From NCBI GenBank assembly GCA_958295665.1, contig OY282558.1:113946838-114010837 (forward strand): 64,000 bases of DNA, written 5' to 3'. The position numbers and the translations under genes were made by a program. Of the stretch, positions 10,976-22,900 are shown piece by piece. Numbering within the stretch: the first letter of the stretch is position 1; each line of letters begins with the position of its first letter. The DNA is from Tipula vernalis (Eukaryota; Arthropoda; Insecta; Diptera; Tipulidae). The notes under the pieces are model-generated. The model ran no database searches, was not told the origin of the DNA, and saw only the letters and a program-made list of their open reading frames with translations.

Positions 10976-12770
10976 CAGTGGCGAAACTACAAATCCCGGG
11001 CCCCCCGCCAAATTTTTCTTGGGTCCCAAAAATAATCCTTATACTTATGAGCAAGTAAAGTTTTTAGATAAAAACTTATTTCTTTCTACTGTCGAGCCTC
11101 GCATTATTTAAAAGTATCTCATTTCGTGACTAGACGAAAGAGAACGTGATTCATTTCAATGGCCTTAAATAAACCGAAACATCCAGCAACTATCAGTGCT
11201 ATAACGTTTTCTAAATATATCGATGAAGCATCAAAAATTTCGAATATAAATTTAAAAATATCAAGAATATCGAAATAATCTCAAAAATGTCAAATTTTCA
11301 AAATATATACGTATCTTGAATATTCCTGAAAGTTCTCAAATATCGAATTATTCGTAAAACGAAAGAAGATCCTCGCCTAGGGAGAGATATCGAAATGTTG
11401 GCATAATCTCGAAAAATGACTAAATATTGCGATTCAAATTTATGTATATGTGTAATTCTGTCAGTCTTCAAACTCAGAGCTAATTGCAGAATATTGTCAT
11501 ACATAATTCGAATAAATTTGAAAATCATTAACAATCTCGATTAATCCTAGAGATGTCGGAAAACTTAAAAAATCTAGAATAAAACGCAGAACCACAGAAA
11601 AATTGGAATAATCTCTTTATTTTGTGAATCTCGATTGATCTCGAACAATTTCAATAATACCGAAAAATCTAGATATTAATGAATAATTTCGGAAAGCCTG
11701 TCAAAATTTAGAAAATCCACGAAAATTTCGAAATATTCAAAAAATTCATCATCTACTAAGCAAGTTACGGCTAAGTTCGACAAAACGACATGCAATAAGA
11801 ATGGGACCCTCAAATAGTATCGGATAATTTGTTAAATATCGAAGAAACATATTCTTAGAGTAGACTCTAAGATTCTTGAGTAACATCGAACCACACTCGA
11901 ATAATCTCAAAACGAATAACCTGACAGTTTCGAAATAAAGAATCACCAACTAAGGCTCGACCATCAAAATTTCATTTCCATGCTAAACTCCAATAATTTC
12001 GAGAAATTTAAAAAAATAGAAGGTATGAAAGGTATGAAATCGGGAAGCGACGGTAATTTCCAAAATCGGGAGAACTCCGCCAAAAACAACCAAAAAAGAA
12101 CACCAGCACTAATTGCAAAATTACAACGCTAATTGACTATAGAGACTGACTGGTTTGATTCAAGTATCTGTTAATTCCCTTTCTAAAGACAAAAGCACTC
12201 CTAATGAAGGAAACATGTAATTGTTTTCAGTCGCGGTTAGATATTTTTCTAATAAGAAAGTTTCAACAATTTCTTCTTGATTTTTATGAACATCAAAATG
12301 GTACATCGCAATCTGCTTAGCAGTATTGCTTCCTTTTACAAATCAAATTCAATATTTTCTAATCAAAACTTGATTTGTAAAAGTTTCAATTTGTTTTGCT
12401 AAATACTTAATTTGATTTATAAAAGGTTAAATTTAAAGTGCAAAAGGGTTAAACTTGGAGTACAAAACGTGTTATACAAATAAATTAACCCAAACACTAA
12501 AATCGTCATATGGTTCTAGTCGGAACTTTATCACCTTCAGTAATCGAAAAGAAATTATTGGGCCTGTCTTAAGAAAATATTTAATAGCAACAGGAATCAT
12601 TTCTTCTTTATCTAAAAATTAGACGACCACCTTATCTTAAAAATTTCGTTTTTGTAAATTTGATTGATTGACAATCAATCTAATCTTGACTTTGAATTAA
12701 TATTCAAACGCTCGATAAATCTTGTGGGCCCCGCAGCTGCGGGTGCTGCGGGTATCTAGTTACGCCACTG
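10976..12770. mobile_element. hAT-like non-autonomous element
   Basis: The left end CAGTGGCGAAACTAC is matched inverted at the right end (CAGTGGCGTAACTAG on the reverse strand). The CAGTGGCG start is typical of hAT termini. The 8-bp flanks are CTACGAAC and CTACAAAG, 6 of 8 identical, which fits the hAT 8-bp target duplication after some decay. The interior has no transposase and is rich in loosely repeated TCGAAAAATCTCGAAAT-like sequence between about 11200 and 11950. Confidence 0.75.
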
Positions 12771-13183
12771 CTACAAAGATATTTATGAAAAAGAGAGGGG
12801 TAAATCTACATAAAACTCGAAATTTCTAAAAAGTGCTCTCGAGCAAAAATATTTGGCCCTCAGACAACGTTTTTTCTTCAATCGAACAAACTAAAAGCAA
12901 AATCATCGAGTCATCAAATTCTAGATTACGATAATCATGCTATGTATGAAACACAACAAGCCTAAAAGCATTTAAATCGTGTTGTGACATAGACTGAAAA
13001 AATAACTACATTCTCTCGAATTCGCGACTACTTAGCTAGTTTGAGTCTGTTGGAGTTAGTCTTTAGTAAATATCGTGATTTGTGGCATTCCTGTACAAGA
13101 AATAAATAAAATGGAAAGCGAGTGGTGCATTAAATATGCGATATCATAAGCGATAATATGCGTCCAAAGGTTCCAGATCTTGT

Positions 13184-13197
13184 GGGGGGGGGGGGGG
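13184..13197. repeat. Poly-G run (14 G)
   Basis: An uninterrupted run of 14 G in otherwise AT-rich DNA. Its length may be uncertain because of sequencing or assembly slippage. On the minus strand it lies just downstream of the Harbinger transposase fragment. Confidence 0.9.
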
Positions 13198-13243
13198 TCA
13201 AATAATGAACAACTTCTTTAGAAAACTGGGATCGGCGCCGAAA

Positions 13244-13384
13244 CTATTCCTTATTGTAAAACTCCACGTCTATTCTATCGTGAAATACCTTAGGACGTTT
13301 AGATCGTATCGACAACAGTATCTCGTAATCTGATTCACCAGATTCTGATGACGAAGACGAAGACCCATTAAATATATTTTCCAT
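13244..13384 (-). pseudogene. Harbinger transposase N-terminus, broken
   Basis: An ATG at 13384 opens 46 codons: an acidic, serine-rich start (FNGSSSSSSESGESDYEILL) followed by SKRPKVFHDRIDVEFYNKE, then a TAG stop. Past the stop the same frame reads FRRRSQFSKEVVHYL. The order RPKVF.DRI...EFRRRF..SK is the conserved opening of PIF/Harbinger transposases, just before the DDE domain. The reading direction and the location inside a TAA-flanked inverted-repeat element agree with this. The DDE domain is not present in the element. Confidence 0.7.
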
Positions 13385-13671
13385 TTTTAACTTAAATTTT
13401 CAAAAACTTATTTAAATTTAAATTTGCAATTCATTATCTACAAATATTTAGTTTTGTATATGTAATTTGACAGATCGTAAATCACGTTTTATATTTCCCA
13501 ATTTTCGAAAATAGCCGTATCCACTGTTTTAGCCATCGATATCGAGGTATAAATCCGAGAATACAATTTTAATCCAGGTTTGATTCACTGGATTTAGCTT
13601 CGTTTAAAAATACGAAAGAGGGGATAAATTCGGTGATTTATCACTATCCTCGTTTAAAATTACGGGCCTAA

Positions 13672-15070
13672 CTGCGAGTTCCGTTTTTTATTTGTTTTTT
13701 TTTTTTGAAGAACTAAATTTTAAATTTTGGAAACAAAATTGCTAAGCGGGCCAAAGCTTTCAAATTGGTTGATTACATTGGAAATTAGTAGTTGAAAAAA
13801 TCTAAAAAGAAACTTTAGATAACTCTGAATTTTGTACGGAGAAATTCAATTTTTTTTTTAATGTTTCAAGTACTTACATTCAGAATTTTCATAGTTGGAT
13901 AATTCAGAAGAAAATATTAAATCCAAATTTGGTTTTAAATACATACGTAAGTAAAAATAATTTGACACAAAAATTTAAAACGAATCAAATTTGGGTTAGG
14001 TTGCGGTCGAATTAAACAAACGTGCATAAATTGAATTTTCACAAATTTAAAATATTAAGCTCAAAAATGTTTAGTTTTAACCTTAGTTAGTCATTTCGTT
14101 GTCTATTCTGCTCCACTTACATATATAATATGCCCACCTAAAATATTTAGTTCCGAAGCATTTACAGCTACATCTAATTTTTAATAGTTCCTTATGTAAA
14201 GAGAATCTTTCTTGTTTTGAGAGAATATTTTGGGTTGTTAGTACATTTTTTAAATTGGCAGGACATGAACATGAGACGTCTGAGATCCTTGAACAAGAAT
14301 GCCCAAAATGCTTAGCTGTAAATTCATTATTATTGAATTGGCTTGGGAGCTCTGGGCCCCTATTCCCGAATTCCACATTCATTTTCCACATGCGGACATC
14401 TGTCAAAATTCATAAAAACTATGGAATTTTGTCGGTACTACTTCGCTATATGGAATTTTTTGGGTCCTAAGGGAATATTTCCGAATGGATATAAGCAGGT
14501 GAAAAAATTCCCCATTATACGAAAACGTCAATAATTATATAGAATACGGCCACTGGATTTTATTTTTTCGTTATGAAAAAGTTTAAGAAGCACTTGGTAT
14601 ATATGACCAATAATCAATTTCCAATTTTATGAATTCCATTATAACGGAATATCCAAATCTCAATTCATTTTCTTCCGAATTAGGTAACTAACTGCAGCTG
14701 TAGATTTTATTATCAGTAACAAAACAAACAAAAAAACTCCGTTATCTTATCAATCGTGTCCTCAAAAACCAGTCTTCTTTCGACGTAGAGCTACAGAAGA
14801 GATACAGTGCACAATCAGACAAACACTCACGAATAAAATCAATACTCAATATTACTGACAAACAGTTAATTATTCCTCTATTAACTTTTATACAACAGGA
14901 CTGTCAAATATTTATCATATACATAAATCGATACAAACACAACATACACCGTGTACAGTTATTTGTTCACATACACACATTCTTGTTTATTATTATTGTT
15001 GTGTGTGGTATTTGGTACGTGTGTTATAATTAAATTTACTGTTAAATAAAATTTTATTGTTAGTACTTAC
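13672..15070. other. Non-coding stretch with a cysteine-rich open frame
   Basis: A 107-codon minus-strand frame (14083-14406) has clustered Cys (VSCSCP, CSCKCFG) but no family I can name. It overlaps plus-strand frames of similar length and could be chance. No repeat ends are seen. Confidence 0.35.
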
Positions 15071-15640
15071 ACGAATTTATGATATTGTTGTTGTTGTTCT
15101 TATGTATCCAATAAAAATGTAACCTTCAATTTTTTGATTTTATCTTCTTGGACACTTTACTATTTCACTAAAAAATATCACTTGTTTAATTAAATATTTT
15201 TCACCACACATCCAAATAACATAACACTGAATAACTCACTGTCTATAACAATAAAATTTATAATTTATAACACTCCAAATTTGTTTTTTTTTTTTTTTTC
15301 GTTTAATTTTGACACTTTTTTGGATTTTTTTTGTTTTTTTTTTTTATTTGCAAGAGAAAACGCGACCGTACGTCTAATCAACATGAAAGTTCGACAAGTT
15401 GTGATGGTAGAAGAGGAAAAAAATTTTGTTTTTATGATTTTAAATGAATGGAAGAGCGGGTAGAACAGAGATGAATATATATATTTGCTGCTTTTTGTCT
15501 GTTTTATTCGGTTTGTTTCTCCGCTGCTGCAATTTTTTTTATTATTGTAAAAGTAGTTCGAAATCGTGTTAGGTCGAATTATAGCAGATTGTGTCATGAA
15601 ACTTTGAAATCTAACTATCGTGACTGTCATGTTCGCCACT
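15071..15640 (-). other. Possible 5' exon of a neighbouring minus-strand gene
   Basis: On the minus strand a strong splice donor (TTCGT then GTAAGTAC) sits at 15071/15070, preceded by about 0.5 kb of sequence with poly-A-like runs and AACAACAACAAC repeats, typical of insect leaders. It begins roughly 1 kb beyond the BCOR stop codon and reads away from it. No coding exon of such a gene is visible in the window to the left. This rests on a single splice site and position, so it is weak. Confidence 0.2.
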
Positions 15641-15847
15641 AATACGTTCGCGACATTTTGTATTTCAATTCAATGCATAGGTGGAAATTTGCATAAAAAT
15701 CGAGCAAAAAATTTGGGATGTGAACTGAGGTCAATTTCTACTAGTATAAGAGTTCAGCATTGTTGTTTTTTAACAGAACATGACAATAGTTTTGTATTTT
15801 ACAAATGAAAATTTGAAAAATGTCATGATACTATCACGATAGTTAGT
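15611..15847. repeat. Inverted repeat of about 236 bp
   Basis: CTAACTATCGTGACTGTCATG at 15611-15631 is matched inverted by CATGATACTATCACGATAGTTAG at 15824-15846. It could be a MITE or chance-associated arms. The core has no coding capacity. Confidence 0.45.
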
Positions 15848-16904
15848 CAATAAAATATAATTTAAATAAAAACAGCCTCCGGTAATTTTTTAATAATTTT
15901 TATTTATTTTTAAATCTTAAATTGATTTTTCTCATTTCATAAATTTTCCGAAAAAAAAAGATTTTCATCATTCTCTCTATATAATATAATATATGTATGT
16001 ATATATCTATATATATGCTATATTTATCATAATTAATTATTATATTTAAATACATTTATAATTATAGGTAATTAATTAAAATTTAACTTATCAACTATTT
16101 TTTTCTTGTTTATTTAAATTAATAAATATTTATTTATTTAGTTTATTATTTTTATAATTTTTTAGAAAAAATTGCATATATTGTATTTTAATTAATTATG
16201 ATTTTTGTTAATTAAATTTTATAATTGTTTAGCACAAAATCACATCATTGCACATTACTTAAATTACTTAATTAATATTAGGTCATTAATTAATTTATTT
16301 CTACATTCTATTTATTTTTATAAATTATGCAAATTAAAAATTTATACTAAATAAAAATCCATAACCAAATTGTTATTTACAAAAGAGAAAAAAATTAACT
16401 AAATTAATTTAAAATTAAAATTGGTTTATAAATAATTAATTACAAGAAATTTACCGAGGCTTTAATTAATTTTAATTAATTTATTAATTTACAAAAACTA
16501 CAATTTTTCTTATTAAACGGACGGAAAATTACATTCATTCATTTCTTGTAACTAATTATTTAATTTAATTTTCTTGTTTTTTTTTTATGTATTTTCGTTT
16601 GTTAATTTAATTAATTTATAAAATAAGGAAAAATTAAATTAATTTGTTCCCTGAGCTTTGCATGTTTTTTTTTTTATTAATTAAATTTATAAAATAAAAA
16701 TTTTACTAAAATCATAACAAATTTAAAAATTTAAAAATTTTTATCACAAATTTTAATTTTTTTTTTTTTTTAATTTTTTATATGATTAATTATTAAAATA
16801 ATTTTATATTATTTATGAGTATTTATATACATATTTAGTATATATATTTCTATATATTTAATATTTATAAAAATTAGACAAATTTCAAATTATTTTCTTG
16901 GTTA
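15848..16904 (-). other. Probable BCOR 3'UTR and downstream AT-rich DNA
   Basis: Directly follows the BCOR stop codon on the minus strand. It is extremely AT-rich, with many TTAATTAATT-like runs and several candidate AATAAA signals (TTTATT on the plus strand), so the true cleavage site cannot be chosen by eye. Confidence 0.5.
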
Positions 16905-19900
16905 TCACATGGTCATCATAATTGTTTTAACACCCAGCAGTGTTCGAACACTGTCATTGTAACGTACAAGGACTACTTTGGAAGCGCGGATATTTAATTT
17001 TTCGCCTGCACACAGCAATTGGAGGCAAGTCGCTTTTTCTAAGAAATCGGACATTTTTAATTCACGTAGCAGCTCCTTGTTTGTAGACGGTGGACTCGAT
17101 GGACATATCTAGAATTAAATAATAAAAAAAAAAAAAAAATTGAACGAAAGGGAATTAATATATATACCTCAAAAATCACCTAACTTTATATTCCTACCTG
17201 TTTCAACAAAGAATCCTTCGATTTAACTTTTAACAAATTACATAAATCTTGTAGTAGCACCCATTTTTCAGTTCCTTCATCTTTCAGCAAGTAAAGTGGT
17301 GGCAATGGATTATCCGATTCCTCAATTTCGAATAAATCATCACCACTCAATATCGCAACATTATCACATTCATCAATTGGTTTGCTAATATTATCTGCGG
17401 CATTATCGTCATTATTGTTGTTATTATCATTTGAGCTATTTAGTAGAGATTCATTTTTCACCTCAGGACATAAACTATTCAATATGGCTGTACAATTTTT
17501 ATTTTTATTCAATTTCGATGGTAGCACAACGGTGCTGTTCATTTTGATCACCGATGAGGTGGATACAATTGTCCCGTTATTAGCCACCGTAATCATGCTA
17601 GATTCACTAAAGTTTGTTTTGATTTCGAATCGTGGTTCAACAATGACGGGGATTCTATCGATTCCATTCAACTTAATCGGAGTTTCCACCTCAAATGATA
17701 TTGAATTATCTTCTTCGGCTGCTGGCGCACCGGCTAATACTTCATATCCCTCTGTATCAGGATCTAGATAATACAGAAATGAAAACGAGATTCTAAAATA
17801 TGTTAATGCGAGCTCACCATATCGGCGCCATGGTCCATTAAATTTCCACGATGATTTCAATGGACTTGTATTTTGTATGTCATACAGATGGCTTTTAAGA
17901 AAATTGGTCATCTCCTCACTTTCACTTAGCATTAATGGTGTTTGACCTGAAATTTTGATAAAGTGTAAATTAAAATCACATAAAATATTTTTAAGTTATA
18001 GCTAATATCTCACCTGAATAAGTTGCAAGTAGTGGATCTGCCCCGTATGACAGCAGTAGTCGAACTATCTCGATATAATTATTTTCGATCGCCTCGTGCA
18101 ACGGTCGAATACCCGATTGAGCTGTACTAGATGAGTTAGCCCCATATCGTAATAATAATCTTGCAATTTCTAGATGTCCGCGCGAGCATGCTTCATGTAG
18201 TGGCGTATATCCAGCATTATCCTTAGGATCGGGATCCATATCCATCCGAATCAGACAATAGGCAATTGCATCCTATGTGCAGTGCATAAAACAAAATAAA
18301 TTAATTTCAGAGGAACAAATTTACAAAATTCGACCAATACTCACGATATATCCTAATCGGGCGGCCTTATGTAGCACACTCTCTCCCACACCTTTATTCA
18401 GTACCCAACCGCGAATCTCCCGGCTCACATCATTCTCATCCTTTTCCTGCATTAATTTTTCGTGCATTGCGGCCAATTTCTTCTTCTTATTAATCTCCGA
18501 CTGTATATCAGCTTGAGAAGTTCCCGCATTTTGGGACGAACTTGGTTTCTTCTTTTTCCGAATATAATCAAATCCGGAACTTCCCTTTCGTCGAGCACTT
18601 CTGTTTCCTTTCTTTTTCGCTTTTACTAGAGTACGGAATAAAACTGGAGTTACGGTATTTCGTTCTGATGCAACACTCGGCGTATCACAAGTTCGAGGTT
18701 CTTGCATTTCTAATGGTTCCTGCTTAATTAGAGTCTCCTCGACCAACATCGTTGATTCATCACATTCCTGTTTTATAGCCACTTCCATAGGTACCACTAT
18801 CAGTTGTTTGGCCCTAGCTTTTGCATTAATTCTATCGATAAAATCGACATTCATTTTTTGCAAATATTGAGAATACTTTTCGTCAAAAGTCATATTTTCG
18901 GTAGATTCATTTTCCGAGGTCGGATCTTGTCCAAGAGGCGGAGCAGAGGCAGGTCGATCCTCACCACCGAATACCTCACGAATAATTTCTTTAGTTTTGA
19001 GAACACGATGTTCGGTTCTTGTTCGTGATTTTAGAACTGGAGTCTCGAATAGTTTACGACCCCCGAATATGTTTTCATTAGCCGAGCCAGGGGTGGCAAG
19101 TAGCTCGCTTTCTGTAACGCGTGGTAATAGCTTCGGCTCTTGATTAGTTTTCGTGAGTTTCTTCGATTTAATCGGCGGCCGGCTAACTCGCTGATGTAAT
19201 AATTCAATAATTGATTTTGACTTCAGTGGGGCGTCAAGAAATTCGGTTTTAATAATCGGTGGCGGTGTTGGTGCCGGTGTTGGTGCCGGTGTTGGATTTA
19301 GTGATGCAGTCTTCCGGGTGGTGAGGCGGGTACCTCCTGTAGTCTGCGTCTCAACTGTTTGTTTTTGATTTGGTCGAGGTGTTTTGTCGCCCGAGCAGGC
19401 AGAAAAGCACTCCGAGGCATCACTCGAGTGGTCTAAATCAGGAAGGGAAGTTGAAATTCGATGACGAACCGATATTAAACTTGGTGGCACCTTAAGCGCT
19501 CTTTTATATTGGTAGAATTCTTCTTCCCATCCAGGATGAAATTTATGGTTCTAGGAATATAAAATAAAATTAAAATTTTGAATATTGGGAAAAAAATTAA
19601 AGGTTACTTACTGAATCTTCAACCACTCCATGTTTCGTTGCGTCGATCAATGGTAACGGCGACGATTCCGTTTTGGAATCTGCTTGTCCTTTTTTAATTG
19701 GGGATGCTTTGCTCGTTTTAGAGTTGGTCACGATTTTATCTTCTTTAGCAACAGATTTTCCTTTGGTGTCGGTACCTGGGGATGGTTTTGTTTGACCAGT
19801 CGGTTTAGATTTGTCCTCTCCAACTGAATTAGTCTTAGCCTTTCGTGGCCTTAGCCTTTCAGCTAAGCCATGTTCATTCTCGCTCTCGTTAGCTTCGGAG

Positions 19901-22900
19901 CTAGACGGCGATGAAGCCCTTTCTGATGAGGATGTTGAGCAAGATTTTTGTGCTTTCGAGCCCCTTCGTGGTCTCTTATTTTTAGCATTCGATTTAACTA
20001 CTTCTAACTCTCCCTCACTCTCCATTGTTTTACGTTTTGATTCTTCAATTTTTTTAGCTTTCGAATTAGCTGGCGTGATGATATTCATGCTTTGTACAGG
20101 AATGGCATTTTTCGCAATTTTAGTATCCATTGGGGTAAGTTTGTTCGCCTTCGCTTTTGCCTCAAATTGAATGTTTTTCACAACCTTATCATTTCGCAAC
20201 ACCTTGCTATTTGAGAGTTGTTGTTCGATTTCCCGTTTTCGCTTCGAACGGGTCATCGTTTCTTCAGGTGGTGAAGGAGTCTCTGTTATTCGAGTAATCG
20301 GAATAACCGGCGATGGTTTTGTAGTAAGCTTAGTCCCGCTAGTGGATGCCTTTTTTGGAAAAGTCTTTGATTTTGGAGTTACGAGAGCCTTTTCAGGATC
20401 ATCGACTTCTTTTTTAGGGGTTTCTTCTTCCTGGTTCGAAATACTGTTCCGAGTACTACTTCGACTGATTCGTGTTGTCATTATGCGTTTACTCTCCGGC
20501 TCTTTTGGAATTGGTGTCGATTCGGGTACAGGAGTCACAGGAATTGGATTCACTTCAGTTTCATCTTTTTTGATAACGACTTCCGCCATTTCAGCGTCAT
20601 CATTTTCCGAAACTATCCGAAGAGATTTTTTTCGAGGTGCCGAAATTGGTTCTGAATCTGAAGATTCTAATTTTGTTTCGAGAGGCTTCTCGCTCGACTG
20701 TGATTGTGCAGGCTCAATTTTCGGTTTAATTGGTTTATCATCCTCACTACTCTCCACCGAGGTGCGCGATTTCATTGCAATGCTCATCCTCGATTTCGGT
20801 TTACGTATTCGTTTTCGAACTCGAATTTTTTGTGCATCCGTTTCACTATCTGAACTACTAGATCCGAGCCTTGCTGCTAATCTTCTTTCCCTTTCTAATC
20901 TCTGTTTTTCTTTAGAGCTGCGATCATTTAGGCTACTTCGCTTTGACTTATTCACACTTGACTGCGAATCGTCATCGTTCATGGTCGTTTCTTTTTTAAT
21001 AGTGTTGCTACTCTCTTGAGACTGTTTCAGAAAGTATAGTGGTTTATCTTCGTCACTCGAGCTCGACGACTTATCAGTAATCTTAGCCACAAAGCTGCTA
21101 AAGTCTTTATTCTCCGATTTAACCATATCGACTTGATTTTCGATATCGATTATATTCGATGCGGTCTCGACCAGTTCGAATTCTTTTTGAGCCGTCTCCA
21201 ATTTTGGCGAAACGGGCTTAGGTTTAGGTTTCCGTTTTCGAATCGGTTTTTTGGGTCGTATTTCGTTAGTCTGTAATTCTGCAACGAATTCATTACAAGC
21301 CTTGTCCCAATCAATTAGATCAAATTTTGCCACACCTTCCATATCAGAAGTGGGTTCCAGAGTTTTGTTAGATAGTCTTGAATTGTGGGTATCCATGTCT
21401 AAATCACCATTTCGAGTGATTACAGTATTCAGCTGTGGTGCTATGGGTGGTTGAATAGCAGGTATTGGTATAAATCCTTTGAGCTCACCTTTGGTACGTA
21501 TTCTCGCCGCAAGAATTGAGTTCATTTCATTCGAGCGGCGACTATCATTTGTCGACTCCGTTTCAAGATTTTCGGTTTCAGCACGATCCGCTACAATAAG
21601 TGGCGCCGTCTGCTGTGCAGGTATTGCTGGCGTAATTACATGATTTTTCGTAATTGGCGCAATCATTTCTAAACTACTTTTCCGTAATAGTTTCTGTTTC
21701 TCGATTTCTTTCATTTCCAGACTCGTTCTAAGTTTAGAGATTACTGTTTGGTCAGCACCTTTAGGTGACGGAAGTAGTACCGGATTATTGTTCCCATTAA
21801 TCGGAGCAGAATGATTTTCGATTATCTTTAAATTATTCTCGAGGGTTCGGATTGCTTGATCTGTTTGCTGCCGATGATATCCAACGGGTTGAGCATAGGG
21901 TACAATCGGAGGGTGAGTGTTATGATGAATTTCCGGAATCACGTCTCGATTATGATTTGTTGGGTGGATCACTTGAAATGAGTTAGTGGATTGTGTGTGC
22001 GATAGAGTCGTAATCGGCTGTGGATGATGTGGTTGTACTGTAGGAGGGATTTGATGTTGGGGAGGGTGGTTATAGTAGTCGGTGGTGTGGCTTGGCGGAG
22101 CCTGAGGTATCGGCTCCACAATTTTATGATTCGGTGGATGGTGGTTTGGGTAGTAATCCGGTTGCTGCTGCTGCTGCTGCTGGTAAACAGGATACTGATA
22201 TGCTGGCTCTTTAGTCCTCATTGGCGTCTCTTGCGGTGTAGCAGGATAATTTTTTGGCTGCAAATTTTGGTATTCACTAGAGGTTTGATAGTAAATTTGG
22301 TGAGATTGCTTTGACCCAGACGAAGTGCTTTCTTTCGTCGGAAATGGATACTGATATCTATTCGATGAGACTTGAGGCTGTTGTGGTGCCAAATGTTGGG
22401 GATGCGGTTGTGTTGGCTGGTAATTGTTAGGCGCCTGATAATGATTTCTCTGATAAGGATTTTCTTTATTTTTATTCATACTTTCCAACATATTTTCGTA
22501 AACCTCGGTCACCGTCTTCTGGGGATGATCGCTTCTCGAGTGTTTCACAGGTGGCAATGACGCTTCATGCGGTAACGGCTCAGCTGCCCGTTTTCGATGA
22601 GTTTGCGATGATGTTGTGGTTGAATATATCCCACTCTTCTCGTTTGGAGGCGATTTCGGGTCAACTGCGGTACTCTTAGACGTGTGGTTAAACGTCCCAG
22701 AATACGAAAACGGATTTATCGAGATATTCCTCTTGAGAATATTTTCGACTAACTTCCGATCCTGCTGGTACTGTAATGAGGTTTTATCAAGTCGATTAGT
22801 TACAATGACTGGAGGTTGCGTAACCGGATATTTTTTCTCCGGAACTGGTGGTGGATATTGCGGCTGAGGGCCGCTATTATTAGCTTGACTGGAGTAAGAT

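Larger units (their letters stand above)
10481..13668 (-). mobile_element. PIF/Harbinger-like DNA transposon with nested hAT
   Basis: The ends form 24-bp inverted repeats with 21 matches: left GGCTCGTATTTTTAAAC at 10481, right (reverse strand) GGCCCGTAATTTTAAAC ending at 13668. TAA flanks both ends (10478-10480 and 13669-13671), the 3-bp duplication typical of PIF/Harbinger. Sub-terminal copies of a TTTTAAACGAAGCTAAA-like motif occur inside both ends. The only coding remnant is a transposase N-terminus at 13244-13384. About 1.8 kb of the interior is a later hAT insertion, and the catalytic region is not seen. Confidence 0.78.

Noticed and set aside
15265..15639. Minus-strand open frame of 124 codons
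   Set aside because: Composition is lysine and asparagine from poly-A/T runs, with no domain; more likely leader or non-coding DNA.
17382..17771. Plus-strand open frame of 129 codons
   Set aside because: Antisense to BCOR exon 5; no domain.
19490..19490. Apparent start of a separate gene at MPPSLIS
   Set aside because: The codon is GTG, and an acceptor at 19551 joins this exon in frame to the upstream BCOR exon, giving [15 protein letters not shown] before it.
20171..21019. Plus-strand open frame of 282 codons, and others at 22-24.6 kb
   Set aside because: They lie antisense to the large BCOR coding exon and have the low-complexity composition expected of its mirror frames.
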